DNA of 64,000 nt from positions 744,001 to 808,000 of the forward strand of contig NZ_CP108484.1 of NCBI RefSeq assembly GCF_036226505.1. Direction: 5' to 3'. Position numbers and translations under genes: made by a program. Each line of letters starts with the position of its first letter. Positions within the stretch are counted from its first letter, which is position 1. Shown here one piece after another: positions 8,209 to 14,902 of this stretch. The stretch is from Kitasatospora sp. NBC_01246 (GTDB taxonomy: Bacteria > Actinomycetota > Actinomycetes > Streptomycetales > Streptomycetaceae). The notes under the pieces are model-generated. The model searched no databases. It worked only from the letters and a program-made list of their open reading frames with translations, and was not told the DNA's origin.

Positions 8209-8790
8209 TCAGTGGCCGAAGAGGTGCCGGATCCGGCCGCCCCGTCCGGGCTCGGCGGGCCGCTCCTCCTCCTGCGGCTGTTCGGGCGCGACGGCTCGCG
8301 GGTCGCGCGCGTAGGTCTGCGGCTCGGGCGGGTAGGCCTGCTGCTCCTGGGTGAGGGCCTGCGGGTCGGGCGGGTAGGCCTGCTGCTCCTGGGTGAGGGC
8401 CTGCGGGTCGAGCGCGTAGGTCTGGGGCTCGGGTCGGCCGGCCGGGTCGGCCGGTCGGCGGGGGTCGTCGCGCTGGACGGGCGTCGCGGGCGCGACCGGC
8501 CGCGACGGGACGGGTTCGACCGGAGCGGGGTAGCCCTCCGGGCGGCCCCTGCGGTGGGCGCCGAGCCGCACCGGGCGGGTCCGCCGGGCGAGGACGATCA
8601 GGGCCAGTCCGAGGCAGAAGAGCAGGGCGAGCGCCACCCCGGCGAGGAAGATCGCCAGGCTGTTGAGCGTCACCAGGTCGGATCCGAGGACGGAGACCTG
8701 GTAGTCGGGCCCGCCGTTGAGGTTGTCCGCGATCAGCAGGCCGGTGAACGCGCCGGCGGCGGCCATCAGCAGAGGTCCGAGCAGCAGCAT
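8209..8790 (-). CDS. Membrane protein with Pro/Gln-rich repeated tail, unknown
   Basis: 193 residues. Two membrane helices come first (MLLLGPLLMAAAGAFTGLLI and about residues 44-67), followed by a basic juxtamembrane stretch and a long cytoplasmic tail rich in Pro, Gln, Glu and Ala. The tail contains a 14-residue unit (AYPPDPQALTQEQQ) repeated almost exactly. I recognise no family; the layout recalls small envelope proteins with an intrinsically disordered tail. ATG start at 8790. Confidence 0.65.
   Translation of the reverse strand: MLLLGPLLMAAAGAFTGLLIADNLNGGPDYQVSVLGSDLVTLNSLAIFLAGVALALLFCLGLALIVLARRTRPVRLGAHRRGRPEGYPAPVEPVPSRPVAPATPVQRDDPRRPADPAGRPEPQTYALDPQALTQEQQAYPPDPQALTQEQQAYPPEPQTYARDPRAVAPEQPQEEERPAEPGRGGRIRHLFGH
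8331..8414 (-). repeat. 42-bp tandem repeat in the Pro/Gln-rich tail
   Basis: Two nearly identical 42-base units (8331-8372 and 8373-8414) encode the 14-residue repeat; a degenerate third unit flanks them. Unit length is a multiple of three, so changes in copy number would keep the frame. Confidence 0.8.
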
Positions 8791-8847
8791 GTCGGGAGTC
8801 CCTTCGGTCCGTTCGGCCCCCGGTGCCCTCCCCTCGCTGGGCCTCGT

Positions 8848-8872
8848 CTACCCGACCGACCGCGGCCCTAAC
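8848..8872 (-). promoter_or_regulatory. Sigma-B-like promoter for the repeat-tail membrane protein
   Basis: Minus strand GTTA (8872-8869), 15 bases, GGGTAG (8853-8848) then ACG. This copy is closest to the classical GGGTAC/T form. Confidence 0.45.
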
Positions 8873-8874
8873 AT

Positions 8875-8922
8875 GCCCCCGCCCCCGGCCCTGCCCGATC
8901 GGGCAGGGCCGGGGGCGGGGGC
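8875..8922. terminator. Perfect 48-bp palindrome, terminator
   Basis: 24 bases on each side are exact complements, centred on GATC at 8897-8900, 7 bases after the stop of the small hydrophilic gene. No T-run follows, as is usual in actinomycetes. Confidence 0.75.
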
Positions 8923-8929
8923 GGTCGGA

Positions 8930-9115
8930 TCAGACTCTCCGCCGCGACGCCTGCTCGGCGGCGTCGCCATCCCCGTCCTCGGAGCGGTCACCGCCGTCGC
9001 GCGGGACCTGGCGGGCCCGATCGATGTGCTCGGTGTTCTTCTCGTCCACCTCGTCCTTGAGGTGGGAGAGGTCCTCGGACTTCCGGTGGGCCCGCTCGCG
9101 GTCGAACTCCTTCAT
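8930..9115 (-). CDS. Small hydrophilic charged protein, unknown
   Basis: 61 residues, almost entirely charged or polar (MKEFDRERAHRKSEDLSHLK at the start, Asp/Glu-rich end), predicted helical or disordered and soluble. AGGAGG lies 8 bases before the ATG at 9115, which decides the start. It sits downstream of the DUF4235 gene on the same strand, 59 bases away, and ends at a strong terminator, so it is the last gene of that transcript. Small charged proteins of this type are common in streptomycete stress loci (inference). Confidence 0.65.
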   Translation of the reverse strand: MKEFDRERAHRKSEDLSHLKDEVDEKNTEHIDRARQVPRDGGDRSEDGDGDAAEQASRRRV

Positions 9116-9174
9116 GGGTCTGCCCTCCTGTGTCGCCGGCGGCCCGTGCCCGGGCGGCTTCGCCGGGCCGCGGG

Positions 9175-9435
9175 TCAGTCGGGCCAGGTGCCGGTCAGGC
9201 GGCGGGTGCCGACCGCGCCGCCGCGGTCCACCGCGGCCTTCACGAGGGCGAACAGCGCTCCCTGCAGGGCGGCCGCGGTCAGCACCTCCCGCCAGGTGCG
9301 CTCCTGGTCGGTGGCCTCCGGCGCGTCCTCCTCGTGTCCGAGGAGCGCCCACAGGCGCCGGAACAGGGCCCCCGCGATCAGCCCGCCGAGAACGCCGAAC
9401 AGGAGCCCGAGCGGCTTGTAGAGGATCTTGATCAT
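9175..9435 (-). CDS. DUF4235 small membrane protein
   Basis: 86 residues. The opening MIKILYKPLGLLFGVLGGLI, then a short loop with WRE, then ALQGALFALVKAAVDRGGA, is the usual layout of DUF4235: one clear N-terminal membrane helix and an amphipathic second one. Function unknown. GGGGAG lies 8 bases before the ATG at 9435. A frame open further upstream runs antisense or out of frame to the ferritin-like gene and is not used. Confidence 0.75.
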   Translation of the reverse strand: MIKILYKPLGLLFGVLGGLIAGALFRRLWALLGHEEDAPEATDQERTWREVLTAAALQGALFALVKAAVDRGGAVGTRRLTGTWPD

Positions 9436-9493
9436 CGCAGTCTCCCCGGATCGCACGACCGCCGTCGGCCGTCGGCCGTTCCATGCTGTGCGT

Positions 9494-9518
9494 CTGTCCG
9501 TCGGCGGGCCGGCCAATC
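9494..9518 (-). promoter_or_regulatory. Sigma-B-like promoter for the DUF4235 gene
   Basis: Minus strand GATT (9518-9515), 15 bases, GGACAG (9499-9494) then ACG; one base differs from GGGCAG. Confidence 0.4.
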
Positions 9519-9537
9519 CACCGGTGGCGGCCCGCCG
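9502..9537. terminator. Terminator hairpin after the ferritin-like gene
   Basis: Nine-base arms (9502-9510 and 9529-9537) flank an 18-base loop, starting 8 bases after the stop of the ferritin-like gene. It overlaps the proposed promoter of the next gene. Confidence 0.5.
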
Positions 9538-9545
9538 GCCGGGAA

Positions 9546-10082
9546 TCAGATGGCGAGCAGGTCGGTGAGGTCGTCGGCGTGCTCCTCCTCCTCTTCGAGG
9601 ATGGACTCGATGAGGCGGCGGGTGGTCGGGTCGTGGTCCCCGAGCCAGCGGGCGATCTCCTGGTAGGTGGAGATGACGATGCGTTCGGCCAGCAGGTTGT
9701 GCTCCAGCATCGCCGTGAGGTCCTTCTCGTCCGGCGTGGTGTAGTCGGTGTGGGCACGACTGGCGAGGGTGCTGGGGTCGAAGTCGGGCTCGCCGCCGAG
9801 CTGCGCGATGCGTCCGGCGGCCCGCAGCGCGTGCTGCATCTCCTCGGCGGCGTGCTCGGTGAACTCGGCCGCCACCTGGGCCCGGTCGATGCCGCTGGCC
9901 GAGATGGCGTGCCGCGTGTAGCGCAGCCAGCAGACCACCTCGGTGGCGACCACGTCGTTCAGAACGGCGATCACCTTCTCGGTGTCGAGGCCGTAGGTGC
10001 TGGTCACCGCGCCCTCGGCCATCTTCTTCCGGGCCTCGTCCCGGATCCGGCTCACGTCGATGACGAAGTCGTCGCCTGCCAC
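9546..10082 (-). CDS. Ferritin-like domain protein (bacterioferritin-like)
   Basis: 178 residues. Four-helix bundle with carboxylate/His metal-ligand motifs: TEVVCWLRYTRH, EHAAEEMQHA, HNLLAERIVISTYQEI and EEEEEHADDL. These match ferritin-like diiron sites (Glu, then Glu-x(2)-His in pairs). Likely roles are iron binding or detoxification under oxidative stress. The GTG at 10082 is preceded by GGGAG at 6 bases; an upstream ATG at 10157 adds a non-conserved 25 residues. The only gene on its transcript before a terminator. Confidence 0.8.
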   Translation of the reverse strand: MAGDDFVIDVSRIRDEARKKMAEGAVTSTYGLDTEKVIAVLNDVVATEVVCWLRYTRHAISASGIDRAQVAAEFTEHAAEEMQHALRAAGRIAQLGGEPDFDPSTLASRAHTDYTTPDEKDLTAMLEHNLLAERIVISTYQEIARWLGDHDPTTRRLIESILEEEEEHADDLTDLLAI

Positions 10083-10128
10083 AGTGCACTCCCAAGGGGT
10101 CGGGGGGAAGGACGGTCCGGGCCACGTC

Positions 10129-10153
10129 TTCCCCCGGACGGGCGAGGACATTC
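10129..10153 (-). promoter_or_regulatory. Sigma-B-like promoter for the ferritin-like gene
   Basis: Minus strand GAAT (10153-10150), 15 bases, GGGGAA (10134-10129) then GACG. The same GGGGAAGACG variant occurs before the next small gene. Confidence 0.35.
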
Positions 10154-10245
10154 CCACCCGTTCCGGACACCACCGGTTCGCAGCAAGGCCGCGGCAAAGC
10201 CCGGCACGGAGAGCGGCGGGCCGCGCCCCGTGCCAGGCCCGAGGT

Positions 10246-10416
10246 CTACCAGCGGTACCAGCGGCCCCGGCCGCCCGAACTGCTCGCGCCGCGCGCGACG
10301 AAGCCGAGCAGCCAGATGACCAACACCGCGAGGGCCACCCACCAGAGGGCCTTCAGGGCGAATCCGGCTCCGAAGAGGATCAGGACCAGCAGCAGGACGA
10401 GCAGCAGAGGAACCAT
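10246..10416 (-). CDS. Small hydrophobic membrane protein
   Basis: 56 residues: two membrane helices (MVPLLLVLLLVLILFGAGF and LWWVALAVLVIWLLGFVARG) and a short Gly/Ser/Arg tail ending in RWYRW. Proteins of exactly this build are common in streptomycetes and are called hydrophobic protein; the lmo0937/DUF5670 group looks similar. Function unknown, probably envelope stress. ATG at 10416 with GGAGG about 10 bases upstream; TAG at 10246-10248. Confidence 0.72.
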   Translation of the reverse strand: MVPLLLVLLLVLILFGAGFALKALWWVALAVLVIWLLGFVARGASSSGGRGRWYRW

Positions 10417-10461
10417 CCCGAACAGCCTCCAAGGTCGGTGTCACCAGCGGTGGCAGGCGTC

Positions 10462-10485
10462 TTCCCCCGGTTCGGAGTTCCACGC
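10462..10485 (-). promoter_or_regulatory. Sigma-B-like promoter for the small hydrophobic protein
   Basis: Minus strand GCGT (10485-10482), 14 bases, GGGGAA (10467-10462) then GACG. Confidence 0.3.
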
Positions 10486-10493
10486 CCCCGCGT

Positions 10494-11024
10494 TCAGAGC
10501 GGCGACGGCCCGCCGGATCCGGCGCCGCCCCCGGCGAGCACCTCGGCGCTGACCAGGCGGTGCCAGCCGTCCAGCGTGCGGGCCTGGTCGGTGGCGCGTG
10601 CGATGAGCCGGTCCAGGTCGTCGCGGCCGAGGCGGGGCTCCTCGTCGGCGATGGCGCGCAGCGCGCGCCAGAGGGCGGTCTTGCCCGCGACCCCGGTGCG
10701 CATCATCTCCAGCTCGACCAGGTCGGACAGCGGGGCGCGGTGGACCAGGGTGCCGTTGGGCTTGAGCCGCCCGATGCGTTCGCCGGCGATGCCCAGCCAG
10801 GTGCGGTAGTGCCGTACCGGCACGCCCAGCCGGTTCATGATGCGGACGAGTTCGTCGCGGTCCTCCTCGACCTGCCGGGCCAGCTCGCGCAGTTCGGCGG
10901 CGCGCCGGCTGTCGGCATGGGAGTCGGCCATCCGGCGCGCGAGTGCGGCGCCGCCGAACGCTCCGGTGAGGTGGTCGTTCAGGTAGACGCCCAGGGGCTG
11001 GGCCAGGAGTTGAGGTGACCTCAC
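10494..11024 (-). CDS. Conserved helical protein, unknown
   Basis: 176 residues, predicted all-alpha, with LGVYLNDHLTGAFGGAALARRMA, an Arg/Glu-rich helix (LRELARQVEEDRDELVRIM) and WRALRAIADEEPRLG. Similar sequences occur next to stress genes in streptomycetes, but I cannot assign a family with confidence; the bundle could be ferritin-like without obvious metal ligands. GTG start at 11024, GGAGG 4 bases upstream. Not preceded by the shared promoter motif. Confidence 0.6.
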   Translation of the reverse strand: MRSPQLLAQPLGVYLNDHLTGAFGGAALARRMADSHADSRRAAELRELARQVEEDRDELVRIMNRLGVPVRHYRTWLGIAGERIGRLKPNGTLVHRAPLSDLVELEMMRTGVAGKTALWRALRAIADEEPRLGRDDLDRLIARATDQARTLDGWHRLVSAEVLAGGGAGSGGPSPL

Positions 11025-11196
11025 GTGACCTCCAGGGGCGAGGGTCTGTCGGGTCGGCGCTCGCGTGCCTCGCGACCGCGTCGCGGGCGCCCGGGCCGAA
11101 CGGCGGTACTCCTCCCATGGTGCCCCTCGCTGCGGGGCTCCGCCCGGCGGGCGGGCCGGGCCGGGGGCGCGGTGGCCGCCCGGACCGGGCGGGGGT

Positions 11197-11565
11197 TCAG
11201 AGCCGCTCCTCCATCCGAATGGCCTCGCGGAGCGCCAGGTGGGCCTCGCCCTCGTGGCCCTCGTTCTGTTCGAGCAGGGCGGCGGCGATCGCGTCGAGCT
11301 TGCGCTGGATGGCGTGTTCGGCGCGGCGCTCGGCGTTCTTGAGCAGCGCCAGCAGGAGCAGGGTGATCGCGGTCATGGTGTCGCCGACGAGGATCTGCCA
11401 CTCCGTCGACAGTCCGGCCGCGTGGACCGCGACGAAGGCGGCCACCAGCAGGACGCAGAACACGGAGAACGCCGGGGAGCTGGTGAGGTTGGAGGCGGCC
11501 TCGGCGAGCCGCTCGAACCGCCCGCGTGCACCGTCGCTCCGGGCGGCGGGGTGTGAGAGGGTCAT
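11197..11565 (-). CDS. Low-affinity iron permease family protein
   Basis: 122 residues. Two membrane helices (about 31-50 and 60-78), then the amphipathic segment LKNAERRAEHAIQRKLDAIA and EAHLALREAIRMEE, match the bacterial branch of the low-affinity iron permease family (PF04120). The bacterial members are short, and transport has not been proven for most. ATG start at 11565. Confidence 0.72.
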   Translation of the reverse strand: MTLSHPAARSDGARGRFERLAEAASNLTSSPAFSVFCVLLVAAFVAVHAAGLSTEWQILVGDTMTAITLLLLALLKNAERRAEHAIQRKLDAIAAALLEQNEGHEGEAHLALREAIRMEERL

Positions 11566-11646
11566 GCCCCTCTGCCTATCACCCGCCGTGCGCGGACACG
11601 GGCGACGGCACGCGGGCCCACCCGTCGCCCGGCCACCGTCCCGGGC

Positions 11647-11814
11647 TCACCGAAGCGGGCGGGCGGGACGGCTCGGGCCGAGGGACGCGCCGGGGGACGC
11701 CACGAGCGCCGCGGCGCCGTGCCCCGCGCGCCCGTCCCGGACGCAGGCGCGCCCGATTCCGGCACTCGCGCCGGTCACCACCACGACCCGTTCGGTGCGC
11801 CTCGATGCAGTCAT
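11647..11814 (-). pseudogene. Remnant of an SDR dehydrogenase N-terminus
   Basis: From an ATG at 11814 the minus strand reads TERVVVVTGASAGIGRACVR, the first strand and TGxxxGIG cofactor loop of a short-chain dehydrogenase. It then degenerates and stops at 55 residues, while SDR enzymes are about 250. No Asn-Ser-Tyr-Lys catalytic part is found nearby. Confidence 0.65.
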
Positions 11815-11928
11815 GACCGTCGCCTGTCCGGCGCCGCGCAGGTCAAACGCGCCCGGCCCGGTCGCGTTCGGCCCGGGGCCGCCGTAGCGTCGGCGGCGGA
11901 GCGAACCGTGACGGACAGGAGGCGCCCG

Positions 11929-12594
11929 ATGGCACCGACAGCGCTGTTCGACGTCGATGGCACCCTCCTCGACACGAACTACCTGCACACCCTCGCCTGG
12001 GCCGAGGCGCTGGCGCAGTACGGGCACACCCCGGCGATGGCGCGCATCCACGCGTCGATCGGCATGGGGGGCGACCAGCTGCTCGACCACGTCCTCGGCC
12101 GGGACCGGGACCGGTCCGGGGACGGTGACCTGAGCGCGGCCCACCAGGCGCTCTACGCCCGCTTCTGGCCCGTGCTGCGGCCCTTCGACGGGGCGGCCGC
12201 GCTGTTGCGCGCGGTCGCCGCCCGGGGGTGGACGGTGGTGCTGGCGAGTTCGGCCTCCGGGCGGGACCTCGCGGTGATGCGCGAAGTCCTCGACGCGGAC
12301 GACGTGGTGGCCGCCGTCACCGGTGCGGACGACGTCGACGCGAGCAAGCCCGCCCCCGACCTCGTCCGGGCGGCGCTCGACAAGGCCGGCGCGCGGCCCG
12401 AGGAGGCGGTCTTCGTCGGGGACACCCCGTGGGACGTGCAGGCCGCGGCGACCGCCGAGGTGCCGTGCGTCGCCGTCCTGTCCGGCGGCTGGAGCGAACG
12501 GGACCTGCGGGCCGCCGGAGCGCTGGAGGTCCATGAGGACGTGGCGGCGCTGCTGGCGGGGCTGGCGGACAGCGCGCTCGGCCGGGGGCGCTGA
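11929..12594 (+). CDS. HAD-superfamily hydrolase (phosphatase-like)
   Basis: 221 residues. Motif I is FDVDGTLLDTN (nucleophile Asp near residue 8, acid/base Asp two further on), motif II is LASSASG, motif III Lys in ASKPAPD, and motif IV VFVGDTPWD. A helical cap follows motif I (subclass I, beta-phosphoglucomutase or phosphoglycolate phosphatase type). It removes phosphate from a small metabolite; the substrate is not identifiable. AGGAGG 6 bases before the ATG at 11929 decides the start. Its stop codon is inside a 38-bp palindrome. Confidence 0.85.
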   Translation: MAPTALFDVDGTLLDTNYLHTLAWAEALAQYGHTPAMARIHASIGMGGDQLLDHVLGRDRDRSGDGDLSAAHQALYARFWPVLRPFDGAAALLRAVAARGWTVVLASSASGRDLAVMREVLDADDVVAAVTGADDVDASKPAPDLVRAALDKAGARPEEAVFVGDTPWDVQAAATAEVPCVAVLSGGWSERDLRAAGALEVHEDVAALLAGLADSALGRGR

Positions 12595-12619
12595 CGGACC
12601 GGTCCGTCAGCGCCCCCGG
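12582..12619. terminator. Perfect 38-bp palindrome, bidirectional terminator
   Basis: 19 bases on each side are exact complements. It overlaps the last codons of the HAD gene and ends 14 bases before the convergent F420 oxidoreductase stop, so it serves both. Confidence 0.75.
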
Positions 12620-12633
12620 CGCGGTGCGGGCTG

Positions 12634-13590
12634 TCAGCGCGGGAGGGCCGGCAGGACCTCGCGGCGGTAGTGGTCGAAGAAGGCCTCGTTGTCGGGGCCG
12701 ATCTGGCCGACGTAGACCTCGTCGAAGCCCGCGTCGACGTAGGACCGCAGCGTCGCGACGTGCTCGTCCACATCGTTGCCGCAGGTCACCGCCTCGGCCA
12801 CCATCTCGGGGGTGACCAGTTCGCTGGCCTGCTCGAAGTGGGCCGGGGTGGGGAGGAGTTGGGCGAGCTCGCCCGGCAGCAGTTCGGTCGGCCAGAGCCG
12901 GTGCACCAGGTCGACGGCCTTGTCCCGGTCGTCGTTCCAGCAGACCTTCACGCCGCCGATCACCGGCTTGCCGGCGCCGCCGTCCGCACGGAACGCGCCG
13001 ACCAGGTCGCGGTCGGGGGTCATGGTGACGAAGCCGTCCCCGATCCGGCCCGCGAGGGCGGCGGCGTTCGGCCCGAAGCCGGAGACGTAGACCGGCGGTG
13101 CCTCGGCGGGGACGGTGTAGAGGCGGGCGTTGTCGACGGTGTAGTGCCGGCCGCGGTGGGACACCTGCTCGCCGGTGAACAGCTTGCGCATCACCTCCAG
13201 GGCCTCCTCCAGCATCTCGGCCCGTTCGTCGAACGAGGGCCAACGATCCCCGTGCACGTGCTCGTTGAGCGCCTCGCCGGTACCGACACCCAGCGTGAAG
13301 CGCCCGCCCAGCAGGACGGCGGAGGTGGCGGCGGCCTGCGCCGTGACCGCCGGGTGCAGGCGGACCGTCGGACACGTCACGAGGGTGGTGACCGGCAGGT
13401 CGACGGTCTGCGAGAGGGCGCCGATCACCGACCAGACGAACGGACTGCTGCCCTGGGCGTCGTTCCACGGGTGGAAGTGGTCGGAGACGGCCAGCCGGGT
13501 GAAGCCGGCCTCGGCCGCGAGCCGGGCCTGGTCGAGCAGTTGGGCCGGGGTGAACTCCTCGCAGGAGAGGAAGTAGCCGTACTCGGTCAT
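12634..13590 (-). CDS. LLM-class F420-dependent oxidoreductase (TIGR03557-like)
   Basis: 318 residues, luciferase-like TIM barrel. MTEYGYFLSCEEFTP at the start, AVSDHFHPWNDAQGSSPFVW, and LGVGTGEALNEHVHGDRWP are the hallmarks of the TIGR03557 group, which use coenzyme F420 for hydride transfer and include F420-dependent glucose-6-phosphate-dehydrogenase-like proteins. The substrate is unknown. ATG at 13590 with AGGACAGG upstream; an in-frame ATG at 13626 adds a Pro-rich tail and is rejected. Confidence 0.87.
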   Translation of the reverse strand: MTEYGYFLSCEEFTPAQLLDQARLAAEAGFTRLAVSDHFHPWNDAQGSSPFVWSVIGALSQTVDLPVTTLVTCPTVRLHPAVTAQAAATSAVLLGGRFTLGVGTGEALNEHVHGDRWPSFDERAEMLEEALEVMRKLFTGEQVSHRGRHYTVDNARLYTVPAEAPPVYVSGFGPNAAALAGRIGDGFVTMTPDRDLVGAFRADGGAGKPVIGGVKVCWNDDRDKAVDLVHRLWPTELLPGELAQLLPTPAHFEQASELVTPEMVAEAVTCGNDVDEHVATLRSYVDAGFDEVYVGQIGPDNEAFFDHYRREVLPALPR

Positions 13591-13633
13591 GGGTCTACCT
13601 GTCCTTCCGGGTGACGGTGGCGGCACGGACCGG

Positions 13634-13699
13634 CGATGCCCGGGCCCCGGCGCCGTGGTTCGGGGCGCCGTGGTTCGGGGCGCCGGGGCCCGGGCATCG
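13634..13699. terminator. Long-stem hairpin with repeated loop
   Basis: Perfect 21-base arms (13634-13654 and 13679-13699) after the SRPBCC gene stop. The two exact 15-bp direct repeats at 13655-13669 and 13670-13684 fill the loop and extend into the right arm. Confidence 0.7.
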
Positions 13700-13706
13700 G
13701 GGCGGG

Positions 13707-14327
13707 TCAGCCGTGTCGCATGTCGTCCGGGTCCGCCGGCAGGGGCGGTGCGCCCTCACCGGTCATCCGCGCCTGGGGCCGCTCGCGCGGCGGCGCGTCG
13801 CCGAGTGCCGTGGGCCCGCCGGAGCCCTGACCTCCGGTGCCCTGACCGCCGGTGCCCTGGCCGCCGGTGCCCTCGGGGGAGAGCCGGCCGCGCCAGCCTC
13901 CGCTCTCGCGGCCCTGTTCCTCGATGAAGCCCTTGAACCGCTTCAGATCGCCCTTGACCTGCCGGTCCAGGACACCGAGCAGGTCACCGGCCTTCTCGGC
14001 CATGCCCTTCGGGTGGAAGTCCATGGCCAGGCTCACCCGGGTGTGGGAGTCGTCGAGGCGCTGGAAGGTCACGACTCCCATCTGCTGGACGTCACCGCCG
14101 ACGGTGCGCCAGGAGATCCGCTCGTCGGGGAGTTGGTCGACGATCTCGGTGTCGAATTCGCGGCGCGCACCCGCGACCTTCGTCGTCCAGTGCGAGTGCC
14201 GGTCGTCGGTCTGGCGGACCTCCTCCACGCCCTCCATGAAACGCGGGAAGTCCTCGAACTGCGTCCACTGGTTGTAGGCGCTGTGCAGCGGGACGTCCAC
14301 GTCGATGGACTCCTTCACCTTGCTCAC
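13707..14327 (-). CDS. SRPBCC-fold (cyclase/dehydrase-like) protein
   Basis: 206 residues. The START/Bet v1-like domain spans about residues 1-150: MSKVKESIDVDVPLHSAYNQ, TQFEDFPRFMEGVEEV, and RVSLAMDFHPKG are typical of polyketide cyclase/COQ10-type SRPBCC proteins that bind hydrophobic ligands. A disordered tail follows with GTGGQ repeated three times then GSGG, encoded by 15-bp repeats. Single-domain proteins with this N-terminus are frequent in streptomycete stress regulons. ATG start at 14327. Confidence 0.8.
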   Translation of the reverse strand: MSKVKESIDVDVPLHSAYNQWTQFEDFPRFMEGVEEVRQTDDRHSHWTTKVAGARREFDTEIVDQLPDERISWRTVGGDVQQMGVVTFQRLDDSHTRVSLAMDFHPKGMAEKAGDLLGVLDRQVKGDLKRFKGFIEEQGRESGGWRGRLSPEGTGGQGTGGQGTGGQGSGGPTALGDAPPRERPQARMTGEGAPPLPADPDDMRHG

Positions 14328-14378
14328 AACGGTCTCCTTCCGAATCGACAGGATCGGGCATTCCGTACACCGGCGCGC

Positions 14379-14403
14379 CTGCCCCGATCGCGGGCGCTCA
14401 ATC
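14379..14403 (-). promoter_or_regulatory. Sigma-B-like promoter for the SRPBCC gene
   Basis: Minus strand GATT (14403-14400), 15 bases, GGGCAG (14384-14379) then GCG. Nearly the same sequence lies upstream of the CYTH-CHAD gene, including much of the spacer. Confidence 0.5.
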
Positions 14404-14447
14404 AGGAGGTCACCCGGGCGGTCCCGGGGCCGGCTCCGGCGTGCCGG

Positions 14448-14741
14448 TCACGCGGCCTGCGGGGAGCGGACGGGGCCGAGCAGGTCGGCGCGCTCCGTCT
14501 CCGACAGACCGCCCCAGACACCGTACGGCTCACGCACCTCCAAGGCGTGCCGGAGGCACTCTTCGCGAACGGGGCAGCCCCGGCATATCCGCTTCGCCTG
14601 CTCCTCCCGGTCGTCGTGTGCCTGGCCGCGTTCACCGAACGGGTGGAAGAACAACGCGGTGTCGACGGAGCGGCACGCGGCGGCGAGCTGCCAGTTCCAA
14701 CGGTGGTCGAAGGCGCCGGGCAGGCGCGAGATGTTGGTCAA
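14448..14741 (-). CDS. WhiB-family iron-sulfur transcription regulator
   Basis: 97 residues. Four Cys that hold a 4Fe-4S cluster are at 23, 53, 56 and 62 (AAC, then RICRGCPVREEC), followed by the GVWGG turn at about 74-78 and a short basic end. Wbl proteins act with the principal sigma factor and often sense redox or NO. I chose the TTG at 14741 because GAGGTGAG precedes it by 6 bases and LTNISRLPGAF aligns with the usual MTxISRLPGAF start. Divergent upstream context: the second BrkB gene lies 160 bases away on the same strand. Confidence 0.9.
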   Translation of the reverse strand: MTNISRLPGAFDHRWNWQLAAACRSVDTALFFHPFGERGQAHDDREEQAKRICRGCPVREECLRHALEVREPYGVWGGLSETERADLLGPVRSPQAA

Positions 14742-14834
14742 GGGGTTCTCACCTCGGCTGGACGTGACCGGGAAGGGTCGGGAGTACGGGTGGCGAGGGG
14801 CCGGGCCGCCGGACGGCCTCGGCTGTGCGGGCGT

Positions 14835-14859
14835 GTGCCCGCTCCCGCCGATCCCACGC
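14835..14859 (-). promoter_or_regulatory. Sigma-B-like promoter for the WhiB gene
   Basis: Minus strand GCGT (14859-14856), 15 bases, GGGCAC (14840-14835) then ACG, about 94 bases before the TTG. Confidence 0.4.
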
Positions 14860-14902
14860 GTTCCGGGGCGCCCCGGAACGGTCGCCGGTCGGCGCTCACC
14901 CG

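Noticed and set aside
9116..9125. GGGCAG just before the 8930-9115 gene as promoter
   Set aside because: It is only 3 bases from the start, overlaps the AGGAGG ribosome-binding site and has no -35 partner.
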